Positions 45,774 through 54,618 of a stretch of DNA of 64,000 nucleotides are shown here, piece after piece. The notes under the pieces were generated by a model. It searched no databases, was not told where the DNA came from, and saw only the letters and a program-made list of their open reading frames with translations. The stretch spans positions 95,413 to 159,412 of the forward strand of contig NZ_LKDW01000006.1 in NCBI RefSeq assembly GCF_001401805.1. The letters are read 5' to 3'. The position numbers were made by a program, and so were the translations under genes. Source of the DNA: Pseudoalteromonas sp. P1-25 (GTDB lineage Bacteria; Pseudomonadota; Gammaproteobacteria; Enterobacterales; Alteromonadaceae). How positions within the stretch are numbered: the stretch's first letter is position 1; every line of letters begins with the position of its first letter.

Positions 45774-47321
45774 TTGCGAAACAGAATTTTTCTACTTTCT
45801 TCTCTTTTTTGCGCTATGAGCGCATCAGTAACGGCAGAGCCCTGGGTAAAGCCAGACGATTACGGACTCAGAGCCGATATACAACAGCTGGCTGATGCCG
45901 GTGTTATTTTAGCGCCTGTAACCACCTACCCGCTAATGTGGAAAAGTTTTATTGGGGAGTTAGAATCGAGCAAGCTTGAACTTTTATCTCCTAGCCTGCA
46001 AGATGCATTACTTCGTGTAAAACATCGTTATAAGTCAGAAAACAGTAGCTCGCACAGTGTACAACTCTCAGCGTTTGCTGCATCAGACCCAATTATAGCC
46101 ACCAGCTTTGGAGCAACCAACACACAGGAGTCTGAGCTTTCTGCGGCCTACGCTTACCTTGGCGATAATTTTGCAGCAAAGGTAGCCGTTAATTACCGAA
46201 ACGATGGTAAACAATGCTTAGTTGATGGCAAAACGACCAATGATATAGCCACTAACGAACAGGCGCTTGAAGAGTGTAACGATACCTCATTTGACGATAG
46301 CTACTTAGCCTACCGCTTAGGCAATTGGATTTTTAGAGCCGGTGCCGTAGAGCAGTTTTGGGGCCCGGGTGTTGATAACAGCTTAATTATGTCAGGTAAT
46401 GCAAAGCCACTGCCAGCACTGAGTGTAACCCGTGAGCAAAGCACAGCGTTTGAAACGCCTTGGTTAAGTTGGCTTGGCCAATGGAGCTTTACCGCGCAAA
46501 TGGCAAAGCTAGAATCAACCCGCGTTATTCCTGATGCATTACTTTGGAGTAGCCGTGTTAACTTTCGCCCAATTCAACAGCTTGAAGTTGCTTTAAGTTG
46601 GTCTGCACAGTGGGCTGGCGAAGGCCAACCAAGCTCGGCAGGTGATTTTATTGATGTAATTACTGGGCAAACAAATTGTATTGATGGCAATGAAAATTGC
46701 GATAGTTCCCTAGAGTCTAAAATCGGTAATCAGCTTGCTGGCATAGATGTGCGTTGGTCTGACACTTTATTTAGTCATCCTTATGCCATTTACGCAAGTA
46801 CAATTGGCGAAGATGCCAGCTCGCAATTTAAACCAGCCGACAGAGCATACTTATTTGGCGTACAAACTACGCAGCGCATTTACAATCAAAATGTGCTCGT
46901 TAACGTTGAATACATAGACACAGGTGTATCGTGCTCGGCCGAGTCAACCAATGAAAACTGCTACTACGAACACTCAGATTATAATTCGGGCTATCGTTAC
47001 CATGGTCGCACTATTGGCTCAACCTATGATAACGATGCACAGTCAGTCGTGTTAACACTACTTGGCCAACTTTCAAATGGCGATGACTGGCAAGTAAAGC
47101 TGCGTAGCGTTGATTACAACAGCGATAATCGCGATCGCTACCCTAACAACCCAGACTTAGGTAATACAATTACCAAAACTGGTTATAACTCAAAACAAGT
47201 TGAGCTTCGTTACAGACAACTTGCAATGGGTGGGCGCTTAACGCTCGGTGCTTTTGCATCAAACAATGATGGCGCTGAAAACGACACATCAGCGTTTGCT
47301 AAATACGAATATAACTTTTAA
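45774..47321 (+). CDS. Wzi-like capsule assembly outer-membrane protein
   Basis: A 515-aa outer-membrane beta-barrel protein with a signal peptide (through SVTA). Early residues W-V-K-P-D-D-Y-G-L-R-A-D-I-Q-Q-L-A-D-A-G, the central VEQFWGPGVDNSLIMSGNAKPLPALSV and the final aromatic strand Y-E-Y-N-F fit the capsule assembly Wzi family, a lectin that holds capsule at the surface. The start is TTG with AAGGAT 9 bases upstream; the next Met would remove the signal peptide. Its presence suggests group-1-type capsule or a related exopolysaccharide. Confidence 0.82.
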   Translation: MRNRIFLLSSLFCAMSASVTAEPWVKPDDYGLRADIQQLADAGVILAPVTTYPLMWKSFIGELESSKLELLSPSLQDALLRVKHRYKSENSSSHSVQLSAFAASDPIIATSFGATNTQESELSAAYAYLGDNFAAKVAVNYRNDGKQCLVDGKTTNDIATNEQALEECNDTSFDDSYLAYRLGNWIFRAGAVEQFWGPGVDNSLIMSGNAKPLPALSVTREQSTAFETPWLSWLGQWSFTAQMAKLESTRVIPDALLWSSRVNFRPIQQLEVALSWSAQWAGEGQPSSAGDFIDVITGQTNCIDGNENCDSSLESKIGNQLAGIDVRWSDTLFSHPYAIYASTIGEDASSQFKPADRAYLFGVQTTQRIYNQNVLVNVEYIDTGVSCSAESTNENCYYEHSDYNSGYRYHGRTIGSTYDNDAQSVVLTLLGQLSNGDDWQVKLRSVDYNSDNRDRYPNNPDLGNTITKTGYNSKQVELRYRQLAMGGRLTLGAFASNNDGAENDTSAFAKYEYNF

Positions 47322-47360
47322 ACCCTATATTTAAAAATAGCATTTAGAAGTTAGTATTTA

Positions 47361-47405
47361 GAACAAAAAAGGGTTGAAAACGCAGTTTTCAACCCTTTTT
47401 TGTTC
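47361..47405. terminator. Strong bidirectional terminator between the Wzi-like gene and hldE
   Basis: GGGTTGAAAAC/GTTTTCAACCC perfect 11-bp stem with a 3-nt loop, flanked by six A and six T residues. The whole 45-base element is a palindrome ending in GAAC/GTTC. Confidence 0.92.
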
Positions 47406-47417
47406 GCTAAGCAAATG

Positions 47418-48857
47418 TTATTGCTTAATTTTTCTAATTACTTTAGATGTAGAACAACCATCTAAAAATGTCAGCACTTCTACTTTACCGCCATGGCGTA
47501 GCACATGATCAGCCCCTGCTATTTGCTCTACAGTGTAATCCCCCCCTTTAACTAAAATATCGGGGCTTATTTGCTCGATTAATTTAGCCGGTGTGTCTTT
47601 TTCATCCTCGCTGCCAAAGGGAATGACCCAATCAACAGAGGCAAGTGCACTTAACACCATTGCGCGCTCATCAAGTGGGTTTATCGGGCGTTCAGGGCCT
47701 TTTAAACGCGTAATTGAATCATCATTGTTTAGCCCCACAACGAGCCTATCCCCGCGCGCTTTGGCTTGTGCTAAATAGCGTACGTGGCCTGCGTGTAAAA
47801 TATCAAAACAGCCATTGGTAAACACTATCGTTTCGCCGTTTTGCTTAGCAAATTCAATATGTTGCAGTACATCGTCAAACGGCGTTTGGTAGTGCTCGCC
47901 ATTGGTGTGTAAGTATTGGCCAAGCTTTTGGCTTAGCTCTTCTGGTGACACTGTTGCCGCACCCAATTTACTTACTACAATGCCTGCCGCTAAGTTAGCA
48001 ATTTCTACCGCATCTTTGGGGGCCATACCTGCACCGAGCATCACGGCAAGCGTGGCTATAACAGTATCGCCTGCGCCAGTTACATCGCTTACTTCTAACT
48101 GCTGAGCCGCAAAGTCATGTTTTTCATCGGCATTAATTAATGACATTCCCTGCTCTGAGCGTGTAAGTAGCATGGATTTAATACCATTTTTGCTAATTAG
48201 TTCACGGGCGCTTTGCGCTAAAATTTCTTCAGAGCCTGTTTTACCACCTGCTAAATTGAATTCATGTAAATTTGGGGTAATGTAGTCTGCGCCTTCGTAT
48301 AAGTGTAAATCGGGCGACTTAGGATCAATCAGTACAGTTTTACCTGCGGCTTTAGCAACGCTCACCATCTCCTTAATTAAGCTTAACGAGCCTTTGCTGT
48401 AATCGGAAAATACCACAAAGTCGTATTCATCAAGTACTAGCTCTAAGCGGTTTAATAACAGCTGGCTATGCTGCTCGCTAAAGGTTTCTTCTAAATCTAG
48501 GCGCACAAGTTGTTGATGGCGGCTAATAACACGCATTTTAGAAATAGTCGGTAAATCACAAACACTCACAAGTTGAGAACTTATTTTCTCACCTTTTAAA
48601 ATGGTTTCTAAAATTTGCCCGCTTTCATCTTCACCAATTAAACCAAGTAGCCCTACTTTTGCATCAAGTCTAGCAATGTTTTTTGCCACATTGGCAGCGC
48701 CACCCGCTTTATCTTCAAACTTACTTACTTTTACAACCGGTACCGGTGCCTCAGGCGAAATACGTCCTGTATCGCCATACCAGTAACGGTCTAGCATAAC
48801 ATCACCGACAACTAAAATACGCGCTTTAGATAAGTTTTTTAATAGCGATAAATCCAT
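47418..48857 (-). CDS. hldE: Bifunctional heptose 7-phosphate kinase / heptose 1-phosphate adenylyltransferase
   Basis: A 479-aa fusion. The N-terminal PfkB-type kinase (residues 1-320) shows [33 protein letters not shown] and [12 protein letters not shown]. The C-terminal nucleotidyltransferase (about 345-479) shows [17 protein letters not shown]. It phosphorylates heptose 7-phosphate and then makes ADP-heptose, with GmhB acting between. It overlaps gmhA by one base. Confidence 0.96.
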   Translation of the reverse strand: MDLSLLKNLSKARILVVGDVMLDRYWYGDTGRISPEAPVPVVKVSKFEDKAGGAANVAKNIARLDAKVGLLGLIGEDESGQILETILKGEKISSQLVSVCDLPTISKMRVISRHQQLVRLDLEETFSEQHSQLLLNRLELVLDEYDFVVFSDYSKGSLSLIKEMVSVAKAAGKTVLIDPKSPDLHLYEGADYITPNLHEFNLAGGKTGSEEILAQSARELISKNGIKSMLLTRSEQGMSLINADEKHDFAAQQLEVSDVTGAGDTVIATLAVMLGAGMAPKDAVEIANLAAGIVVSKLGAATVSPEELSQKLGQYLHTNGEHYQTPFDDVLQHIEFAKQNGETIVFTNGCFDILHAGHVRYLAQAKARGDRLVVGLNNDDSITRLKGPERPINPLDERAMVLSALASVDWVIPFGSEDEKDTPAKLIEQISPDILVKGGDYTVEQIAGADHVLRHGGKVEVLTFLDGCSTSKVIRKIKQ

Positions 48858-49447
48858 TACTGCTGCTCCGCAACAACCATATCGATGGCTTCACACAACC
48901 AATGACCAATAAACATATGTGCCTCTTGGATACGGGCTGTTTCATCGTTTTTAATAATAATGGGCAGCTTTGCAATATCTTTAACCTTACCGCCTTCTCG
49001 CCCAGTTAGGGCAACTGTAAATGCACCAATTTTGTTGGCTGCTTCAAGCGCTAGATTAATATTGGCGCTGGTACCTGAGGTTGTTAAACCAATCACTAAA
49101 TCCTCAGGTTTACATAAAGCCTGAACTTGGCGCTCAAATACCGTATCAAAGTGGTAATCGTTACTGTGCGCAGTCAGGATTGAGGTATCTGTAGTGAGTG
49201 CGATAGAAGCTAATGGGCCACGCTCTAATTTATAACGCACTACAAACTCAGCGGCTAAATGCTGCGCATCAGCTGCACTGCCACCGTTACCAAACCAAAT
49301 AACCTTACCACCAGCTTGCAATGCACTGTGGCACGCTTCTAATAATTGCATAGACTCTTGATGATAAGCCTCCATCGTTTCAAATAAGGCTTGATGACGG
49401 TTTAAACTTTCAACGTAGCTTGTTGCCACAGAATCGATAATTGACAT
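48857..49447 (-). CDS. gmhA: Sedoheptulose-7-phosphate isomerase
   Basis: A 196-aa SIS-domain protein that makes heptose 7-phosphate, the first step of LPS heptose synthesis. Motifs are [47 protein letters not shown] and [16 protein letters not shown]. The length suits GmhA. The DnaA-associated paralog DiaA is the alternative, but the position directly before hldE argues for GmhA. Confidence 0.92.
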   Translation of the reverse strand: MSIIDSVATSYVESLNRHQALFETMEAYHQESMQLLEACHSALQAGGKVIWFGNGGSAADAQHLAAEFVVRYKLERGPLASIALTTDTSILTAHSNDYHFDTVFERQVQALCKPEDLVIGLTTSGTSANINLALEAANKIGAFTVALTGREGGKVKDIAKLPIIIKNDETARIQEAHMFIGHWLCEAIDMVVAEQQ

Positions 49448-49629
49448 GAAAAATTCCTCTAGGAACTGAAATGGCAGGAAAAAATTAAATCCATTATTCC
49501 ATAGTTTTATTTAGTTGTGTGTATTTTATGGGAATATAGCTGAACTGAATTATAATTTAGTGCTTCACATGTTCAGAAATTATCACTTTCGCGTTAAACT
49601 AGCGCCACTTACCTTAATAAAAGTTCAGT

Positions 49630-50913
49630 ATGGCACGCATTTTTTACTCACTCGCTTTAATTTTAATTAGCCCACTGATTGTATTTTACTTATATGTACT
49701 AAGAGGTAAAAAAAATAAAGGCTACCGCGCACACTTTAAAGAGCGCTTTGGTTTTATTAGCAAACACTTATTTAATAATAGCGCTAAACCGGTTGTGTTC
49801 CACTGCGCTTCTGTAGGTGAGGTGCTTGCAGCAGCGCCACTTATTAAAGCACTGCAAAAACAACACCCGCAGCTTAATATACTTATTACCTGCAATACCC
49901 CTACCGGGCGTGCGCAAATTAGCGAACAATTTAAACATACCGTGGCATCTTGTTATTTACCTATTGACTTTGCAGGTTCAAGCGCTCGATTTTTAAAGCG
50001 TATAAACCCACAAGCACTGTGTATTTTAGAAACTGAGCTGTGGCCTAACTTAATGGCCATAAGCCATAAAAAAAATATTCCGGTATTGGTGCTTAATGCT
50101 CGACTAAGCGAAAAATCGCAACAGGGGTATCAAAAGGTGGCAGGGTTAACGCAAATAATTATGCGTTCAATTTCAGTGCTTGCAAGTCATAATAAAAATG
50201 ATGCTAAGCGGTTTATTGAACTTGGTTTACCTTCTTCTAAAAGCCATGTTACAGGCTCAATAAAGTTCGACATTACACCACGCAATGAGCAACTAACTAA
50301 AATTGCAAATCTTAAAACCGAGTATAAAACCAAAGAACGTTTTGTATGGGTGGCAGGCTCTACCCACCCGCTTGAACATGAAATGATATTAAACGCACAT
50401 CAGCAGCTATTAAAAAAATACCCTAATGCCCTTTTAATTATTGCACCGCGCCACCCTGAACAGTTTGATAAAGTGGCCGACACGTTAGCTCAAAGTGCCC
50501 TTAGTTTTAGTCGTCGCAGCAACAATAACTATCAAAACGAGCACGTGCTATTAGCTGATACATTGGGCGAGCTACAGTGTTTATATGGCGCAGCGAATGT
50601 AAGTTACATAGGCGGCAGTTTAATTCGCCGCGGCGGGCACAACCCACTTGAAGCTGCTGCTTTTTCAGTTGGTGTTATTACAGGCCCACATACATATAAT
50701 TTTGACCATGTATACCCTGAGCTAATTAAACTTAAAGGGGCCGTTGTTGTTGAAAATACCGACGAGCTTGCTAAACAATTAATTAATTTAAGCCAAAACA
50801 CCAAAGCGTGCCAAAGTTTGGGGATTAAAGCGCAGCAATGTGTAGTAAAAAACCAAGGCGCCATTGAAAAAACATTGACCCTTATAAATCAGTATTTAGA
50901 GCCAAAAGCATGA
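49630..50913 (+). CDS. waaA: Kdo transferase
   Basis: A 427-aa inner-membrane-anchored glycosyltransferase (hydrophobic residues 5-25) that adds Kdo to lipid IVA. Motifs are VFHCASVGEVLAAAPLI, ETELWPNL, the C-terminal V-A-G-S-T-H-P-L-E-H and SYIGGSLIRRGGHNPLEAAAF. It is divergent from gmhA and coupled to the next gene by a 4-base overlap. Confidence 0.95.
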   Translation: MARIFYSLALILISPLIVFYLYVLRGKKNKGYRAHFKERFGFISKHLFNNSAKPVVFHCASVGEVLAAAPLIKALQKQHPQLNILITCNTPTGRAQISEQFKHTVASCYLPIDFAGSSARFLKRINPQALCILETELWPNLMAISHKKNIPVLVLNARLSEKSQQGYQKVAGLTQIIMRSISVLASHNKNDAKRFIELGLPSSKSHVTGSIKFDITPRNEQLTKIANLKTEYKTKERFVWVAGSTHPLEHEMILNAHQQLLKKYPNALLIIAPRHPEQFDKVADTLAQSALSFSRRSNNNYQNEHVLLADTLGELQCLYGAANVSYIGGSLIRRGGHNPLEAAAFSVGVITGPHTYNFDHVYPELIKLKGAVVVENTDELAKQLINLSQNTKACQSLGIKAQQCVVKNQGAIEKTLTLINQYLEPKA

Positions 50914-51458
50914 CTCATCAAGCAATTACCCAAACCCGCGAGTGGGTATCGTCTGTTATTGTAAAATATAACTTTTGCCCATTTGCCCGTAAAGAAGTAG
51001 AAAACAACTGTATTCATTATGTGCTTAGCCCAGCAGATAAAATTGATGACGCTGTCATGGACATGCTAGATCAGTGTGTGCAGCTTGATCAAAACCCCGA
51101 GCGTGAAACCACATTAATATTGTTTGATAACGGCTTTAGCGATTTTGAAGACTTTTTAGATTTAGTTGATTTAGCCAATGCCTTACTGGTAGCGCAAGGG
51201 TTTGAAGGTAAATACCAAATTGCTAATTTTCACCCCGATTACGTATTTGCCGACAGCGATGAAGATGATGCAGCAAATTACACCAACCGAGCCCCCTACC
51301 CTACACTGCATTTAATACGCGAACTGAGTATGAGCGAAGCGCTTGATAACTATAATGAGCCTGAATCTATACCAGAACACAATATAAAGCTTGCAAGGCG
51401 AAAAGGCATCGACTTTTGGCAGCAACTTTTAGCAAACATAAAAAAAACGAGCGCCTAA
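50910..51458 (+). CDS. DUF1415 family protein
   Basis: A 182-aa cytoplasmic acidic protein matching DUF1415: the conserved N-terminal V-K-Y-N-F-C-P-F-A-R-K-E and central A-N-F-H-P-D-Y-x-F-A-D-S-D-E-D-D-A-A-N-Y-T-N-R-A-P-Y-P. Function unknown. It is cotranscribed with waaA (ATGA overlap). The stop lies in a terminator hairpin. Confidence 0.82.
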   Translation: MTHQAITQTREWVSSVIVKYNFCPFARKEVENNCIHYVLSPADKIDDAVMDMLDQCVQLDQNPERETTLILFDNGFSDFEDFLDLVDLANALLVAQGFEGKYQIANFHPDYVFADSDEDDAANYTNRAPYPTLHLIRELSMSEALDNYNEPESIPEHNIKLARRKGIDFWQQLLANIKKTSA

Positions 51459-51471
51459 ACGCTCGGTTTTA
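51446..51471. terminator. Bidirectional terminator over the DUF1415 stop
   Basis: CGAGCG/CGCTCG stem with a CCTAAA loop containing the stop codon, preceded by seven A and followed by GTTTT. It serves both this gene and the convergent ydbH-ynbE-ydbL operon. Confidence 0.7.
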
Positions 51472-51488
51472 AAGTAACAAATTCAATA

Positions 51489-51821
51489 CTACTTTTTAAC
51501 CCAGTTTCCATTCACTTCAATATAGTGGCCACTTTTGGTCTTTTCGATTGTTTTAGCTGCAGCGAGTGCTTCGACTTGTGCCAGTGATAAGTCGTTCTTT
51601 TTAGCCAGCTTTAAATACTGTGCTTTGCGTTTAGCATTAATTTCCTCAACCACTGCTTTTGCCTCGCTGTTTTGTACAACAAGCCCTAAGTAACCTGAGC
51701 TATCTTCACCCACTAAGCCTTGATTTTTAGCATCATCTAAACTAATCGCCCACGCCGAAAACGACATACACACTGCACCAATTAAAGTGGCAATACTTAA
51801 TTTATTTTTTATAGTCATCAT
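51489..51821 (-). CDS. ydbL: YdbL family (DUF1318) periplasmic protein
   Basis: A 110-aa exported protein (signal peptide ends S-A-W-A, about residue 25). The mature part has the DUF1318 pattern L-D-D-A-K-N-Q-G-L-V-G-E-D-S-S-G-Y-L-G and K-R-K-A-Q-Y-L-K-L-A-K. It is the third gene of ydbH-ynbE-ydbL. In E. coli YdbL works with YdbH and YnbE in moving phospholipid to the outer membrane. Confidence 0.88.
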   Translation of the reverse strand: MMTIKNKLSIATLIGAVCMSFSAWAISLDDAKNQGLVGEDSSGYLGLVVQNSEAKAVVEEINAKRKAQYLKLAKKNDLSLAQVEALAAAKTIEKTKSGHYIEVNGNWVKK

Positions 51822-51828
51822 TTAGCTC

Positions 51829-52029
51829 CTAAAATAATTCGCTGTCGTCACTGAACAGGGTATCGAGTTCTTTATCCACCTTTACACGAATTTCATGATC
51901 TACTTTTACATTAAGGTTGATAGTTATTGGCTCTTTAGCTGCTACTTCTACTCTGTGTGTACATGCGCTCAATGCGCTAATAGCAGCAAGGGCAATGATT
52001 GCCTTAATGCTTAACGAATTTTTCATCAT
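51829..52029 (-). CDS. ynbE: YnbE-like lipoprotein
   Basis: A 66-aa lipoprotein with lipobox L-S-A-C near residue 22. A short mature domain follows: E-P-I-T-I-N-L-N-V-K-V-D-H-E-I-R-V-K-V-D-K-E-L. In E. coli YnbE forms a complex with YdbH at the outer membrane. It overlaps the ydbH stop by one base. Confidence 0.9.
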   Translation of the reverse strand: MMKNSLSIKAIIALAAISALSACTHRVEVAAKEPITINLNVKVDHEIRVKVDKELDTLFSDDSELF

Positions 52030-54485
52030 TAGTTTCCTTTTTGAGAATATTGCTGCTCAACTTTTTGTGTTATTTCGTCGCTCAGCCTAAGCGCTCTTAG
52101 TAACGTAAACACGTTTTCTTCGTGGTTATAATTAAAGTTAACTTGCTGCTGCTCTGGCTCATTAAAACCTTGTAAGTTAACACCTAAGTTTAACCAGCCA
52201 TCACTTTTAAGCACCACTGTACTATCAAGCTTTTGTATATCAAGGTTTTTGAGTAGCCCAAGTACAGGTTGTAACTCTTGTTGCTGGCGCATAACGGCGT
52301 CAAACGCTTCGTTATTACTAATAATAAGCTTACCTTGGCCTTGGTTGACTAGGCTACCATTTTTTACCTCAACCCCTGTTTCATCAAAATAAAATGGCAA
52401 CGACCCTTTTAACCTACCAGTGAGGGTAATACCCGACTTATCGTCAAGCGTTATTAATTTACTAGCATCAACATTTTCAAACGTAACATATGCTGTTTGC
52501 TGCGGTTTTAAAAGCGAGTATTTATCTAATTCAAATACCCCACCAAACACATTGCCAACTACATTAAAGGCTTGCGCACTATTATTTACCACTTCTATTT
52601 TGCCATTAATATTATTAACTACCACGCCCGCTCTTAATTCATTAACGTTAAAGGTAGTAGGGGCAATATTAAGCTGCCCTGAATCGTACTGCCCACTAAA
52701 TTGCGTACTAAACTGATTAGCTAAGTAATCGTTGTAAAGCGCGCTGGTATCACCAACGGTTAAATTAAAATCGGCTTTTTGTAAATTAACATCGCCACTA
52801 ATACGCCCGCCAAACTCGCCTTGAGTGAGTTGAGCTAATGGCTCAAATTGGCTAATAATCGAATTTAACGAAAGCACACTTTGCTGCGGTATAATCACTT
52901 CAAACGGATGCGCTACTTTTGAAACATGGTGATTAGCGACCAGCTCAACACCATTAATAAGTAAATGATGCGACGCTTGAAGCGCGCGACTTTGCAGCCC
53001 TGTGGAGGTTACGTTTATAGTATTTAAATCGACATTTGGGCTTGTCAGTGTGTTTATTTGAGTGCTTGCATTTAAGTGAGCAAATAACTCACCCACACCT
53101 AAGTTTGCCCTGGCACTAAGGGCGTTATTAATACCGGTAAGTTTATATTCGTTGTATTGCACGCTATTAAGCTTACTTTTAAGCGTTACTTTTGCATCGA
53201 ACTCTTCGTTCATACTTGCTTTAAGGTTACCTGTGTACCCGGTAAGAGCATTGCCATAAGCAGCTGCGCTATCAAAGCTAAGTTCAATACGTGCGTTACC
53301 TACGGGCTTAAAGTCAATAATCTGAGTAACTGTAAAATCCCCTGCGGCTTTTACATTATTAGCCTCAGCCGGTAAAAATTCAGGCAAAGCAGTAAGCGCA
53401 ATATCGTAATTGCCACTTAGTTGTTCATTTTCAAGCTGCGTATTTAGCACTACAGCCTTTATATCATCAGTGTGTAGCTGCGCTTTAAGCTGCGTGCGCG
53501 CACTTTGTAATGGCGCAGCCGTATTTATAAACGTATCTGTAAACGTTATATCTATATTTTGCTTGGCTTGCTCTGCGCTTTTGAGCGTTATTAACGGTAA
53601 AGATAGAGTGTTATGTTCAGCACTAATTGGTTTAGCTAAAGCCCATTGCCAATTAAGTGGTAGCTGCTTTACAGCAAATGACTTGTAGGCACTTTCAGGA
53701 ATAAGAGTTTGGCAGTTATTACTAAGTTTTACATTGTTTTTAAGCGTGCTTGGGTCAAGCTCAAGGTTTTGGTTATTTAAATGATAGGTAGCACTTAGCA
53801 CACCTTTTGAGCTGTTTGTTATATCACAGCTTTGTATTTTATAGTCATACTGGGCTTGTAATTCACCAGTAAGGCTTGCCTCTACTCCGTTAAAGCTAAA
53901 TGCCTGCGCTGAATCAAAGCTAAGCCCATTTAATAACGCGTTATCGGTTTTAAGTAACTGTTTAAGTAATTCATCATTAACTTTAAGCTGCCCTTGTACC
54001 TTATTATTGTAAAGCGTTGCACTTGCGTTTAAATCACCATTGACTACAAAGTGGTTAAGCTTAGGCTCGGTAATATTTAGCACAAGCGGGCGCTTTAAAA
54101 GCGCACTGTTTATACTTAGTTGCTCAACTGTAATTGTTGGCCTTTTTTCAGGAAGGGCTAAATCTAAAATTGTTGCAGGGCTGCTTTCTTTATCACTTTG
54201 TGGAAACGGATTGACATTAAGCGCCGCTTGCTTAATTTCAACATGGCGAGTATTTGCGGTAATGCCTGTAACAACAAGTTCTTGATTTTGATAACTTAAA
54301 CACGCTTTTTGTACGTACACATTTAATTTACTCGTAAGCGAAAAGTCTAGACAACTTAAAGTAACGCCTGCTTTTTCAAGCGCAGGTGCTACAGCCCATT
54401 GCAATAGTGGCAAACGAAATACATAGCCAAGCAAAACTATACTTAGCAATACAGCACCTATAATTAAACTAACGCGCTTTAACAT
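52029..54485 (-). CDS. ydbH: YdbH-type AsmA-like intermembrane lipid transport protein
   Basis: An 818-aa protein with an N-terminal membrane anchor (residues 5-25) and a long beta-rich periplasmic region of repeated AsmA-like strands. The last 180 residues match the YdbH C-terminal domain: T-G-R-L-K-G-S-L-P-F-Y-F-D-E-T-G-V-E-V-K-N-G and F-N-Y-N-H-E-E-N-V-F-T-L-L-R-A-L-R-L-S-D-E. Family members bridge the envelope to carry phospholipids. It is first in the operon. Confidence 0.9.
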   Translation of the reverse strand: MLKRVSLIIGAVLLSIVLLGYVFRLPLLQWAVAPALEKAGVTLSCLDFSLTSKLNVYVQKACLSYQNQELVVTGITANTRHVEIKQAALNVNPFPQSDKESSPATILDLALPEKRPTITVEQLSINSALLKRPLVLNITEPKLNHFVVNGDLNASATLYNNKVQGQLKVNDELLKQLLKTDNALLNGLSFDSAQAFSFNGVEASLTGELQAQYDYKIQSCDITNSSKGVLSATYHLNNQNLELDPSTLKNNVKLSNNCQTLIPESAYKSFAVKQLPLNWQWALAKPISAEHNTLSLPLITLKSAEQAKQNIDITFTDTFINTAAPLQSARTQLKAQLHTDDIKAVVLNTQLENEQLSGNYDIALTALPEFLPAEANNVKAAGDFTVTQIIDFKPVGNARIELSFDSAAAYGNALTGYTGNLKASMNEEFDAKVTLKSKLNSVQYNEYKLTGINNALSARANLGVGELFAHLNASTQINTLTSPNVDLNTINVTSTGLQSRALQASHHLLINGVELVANHHVSKVAHPFEVIIPQQSVLSLNSIISQFEPLAQLTQGEFGGRISGDVNLQKADFNLTVGDTSALYNDYLANQFSTQFSGQYDSGQLNIAPTTFNVNELRAGVVVNNINGKIEVVNNSAQAFNVVGNVFGGVFELDKYSLLKPQQTAYVTFENVDASKLITLDDKSGITLTGRLKGSLPFYFDETGVEVKNGSLVNQGQGKLIISNNEAFDAVMRQQQELQPVLGLLKNLDIQKLDSTVVLKSDGWLNLGVNLQGFNEPEQQQVNFNYNHEENVFTLLRALRLSDEITQKVEQQYSQKGN

Positions 54486-54547
54486 ACTATCCTTATAAGC
54501 TTTTATTCATACCTTACAAACTATCGTAATTTTAAATCTACGCAATC

Positions 54548-54576
54548 AAAAAAGGCTGCACAGTGCAGCCTTTTTT
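54548..54576 (-). terminator. Terminator of purL
   Basis: GGCTGCA/TGCAGCC 7-bp stem with a 3-nt loop, flanked by A and T runs on both strands, 43 bases after the purL stop. Confidence 0.88.
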
Positions 54577-54618
54577 ATTGTACAGCTAGATTATGAATCT
54601 AACTTGTATATGTCGTTT

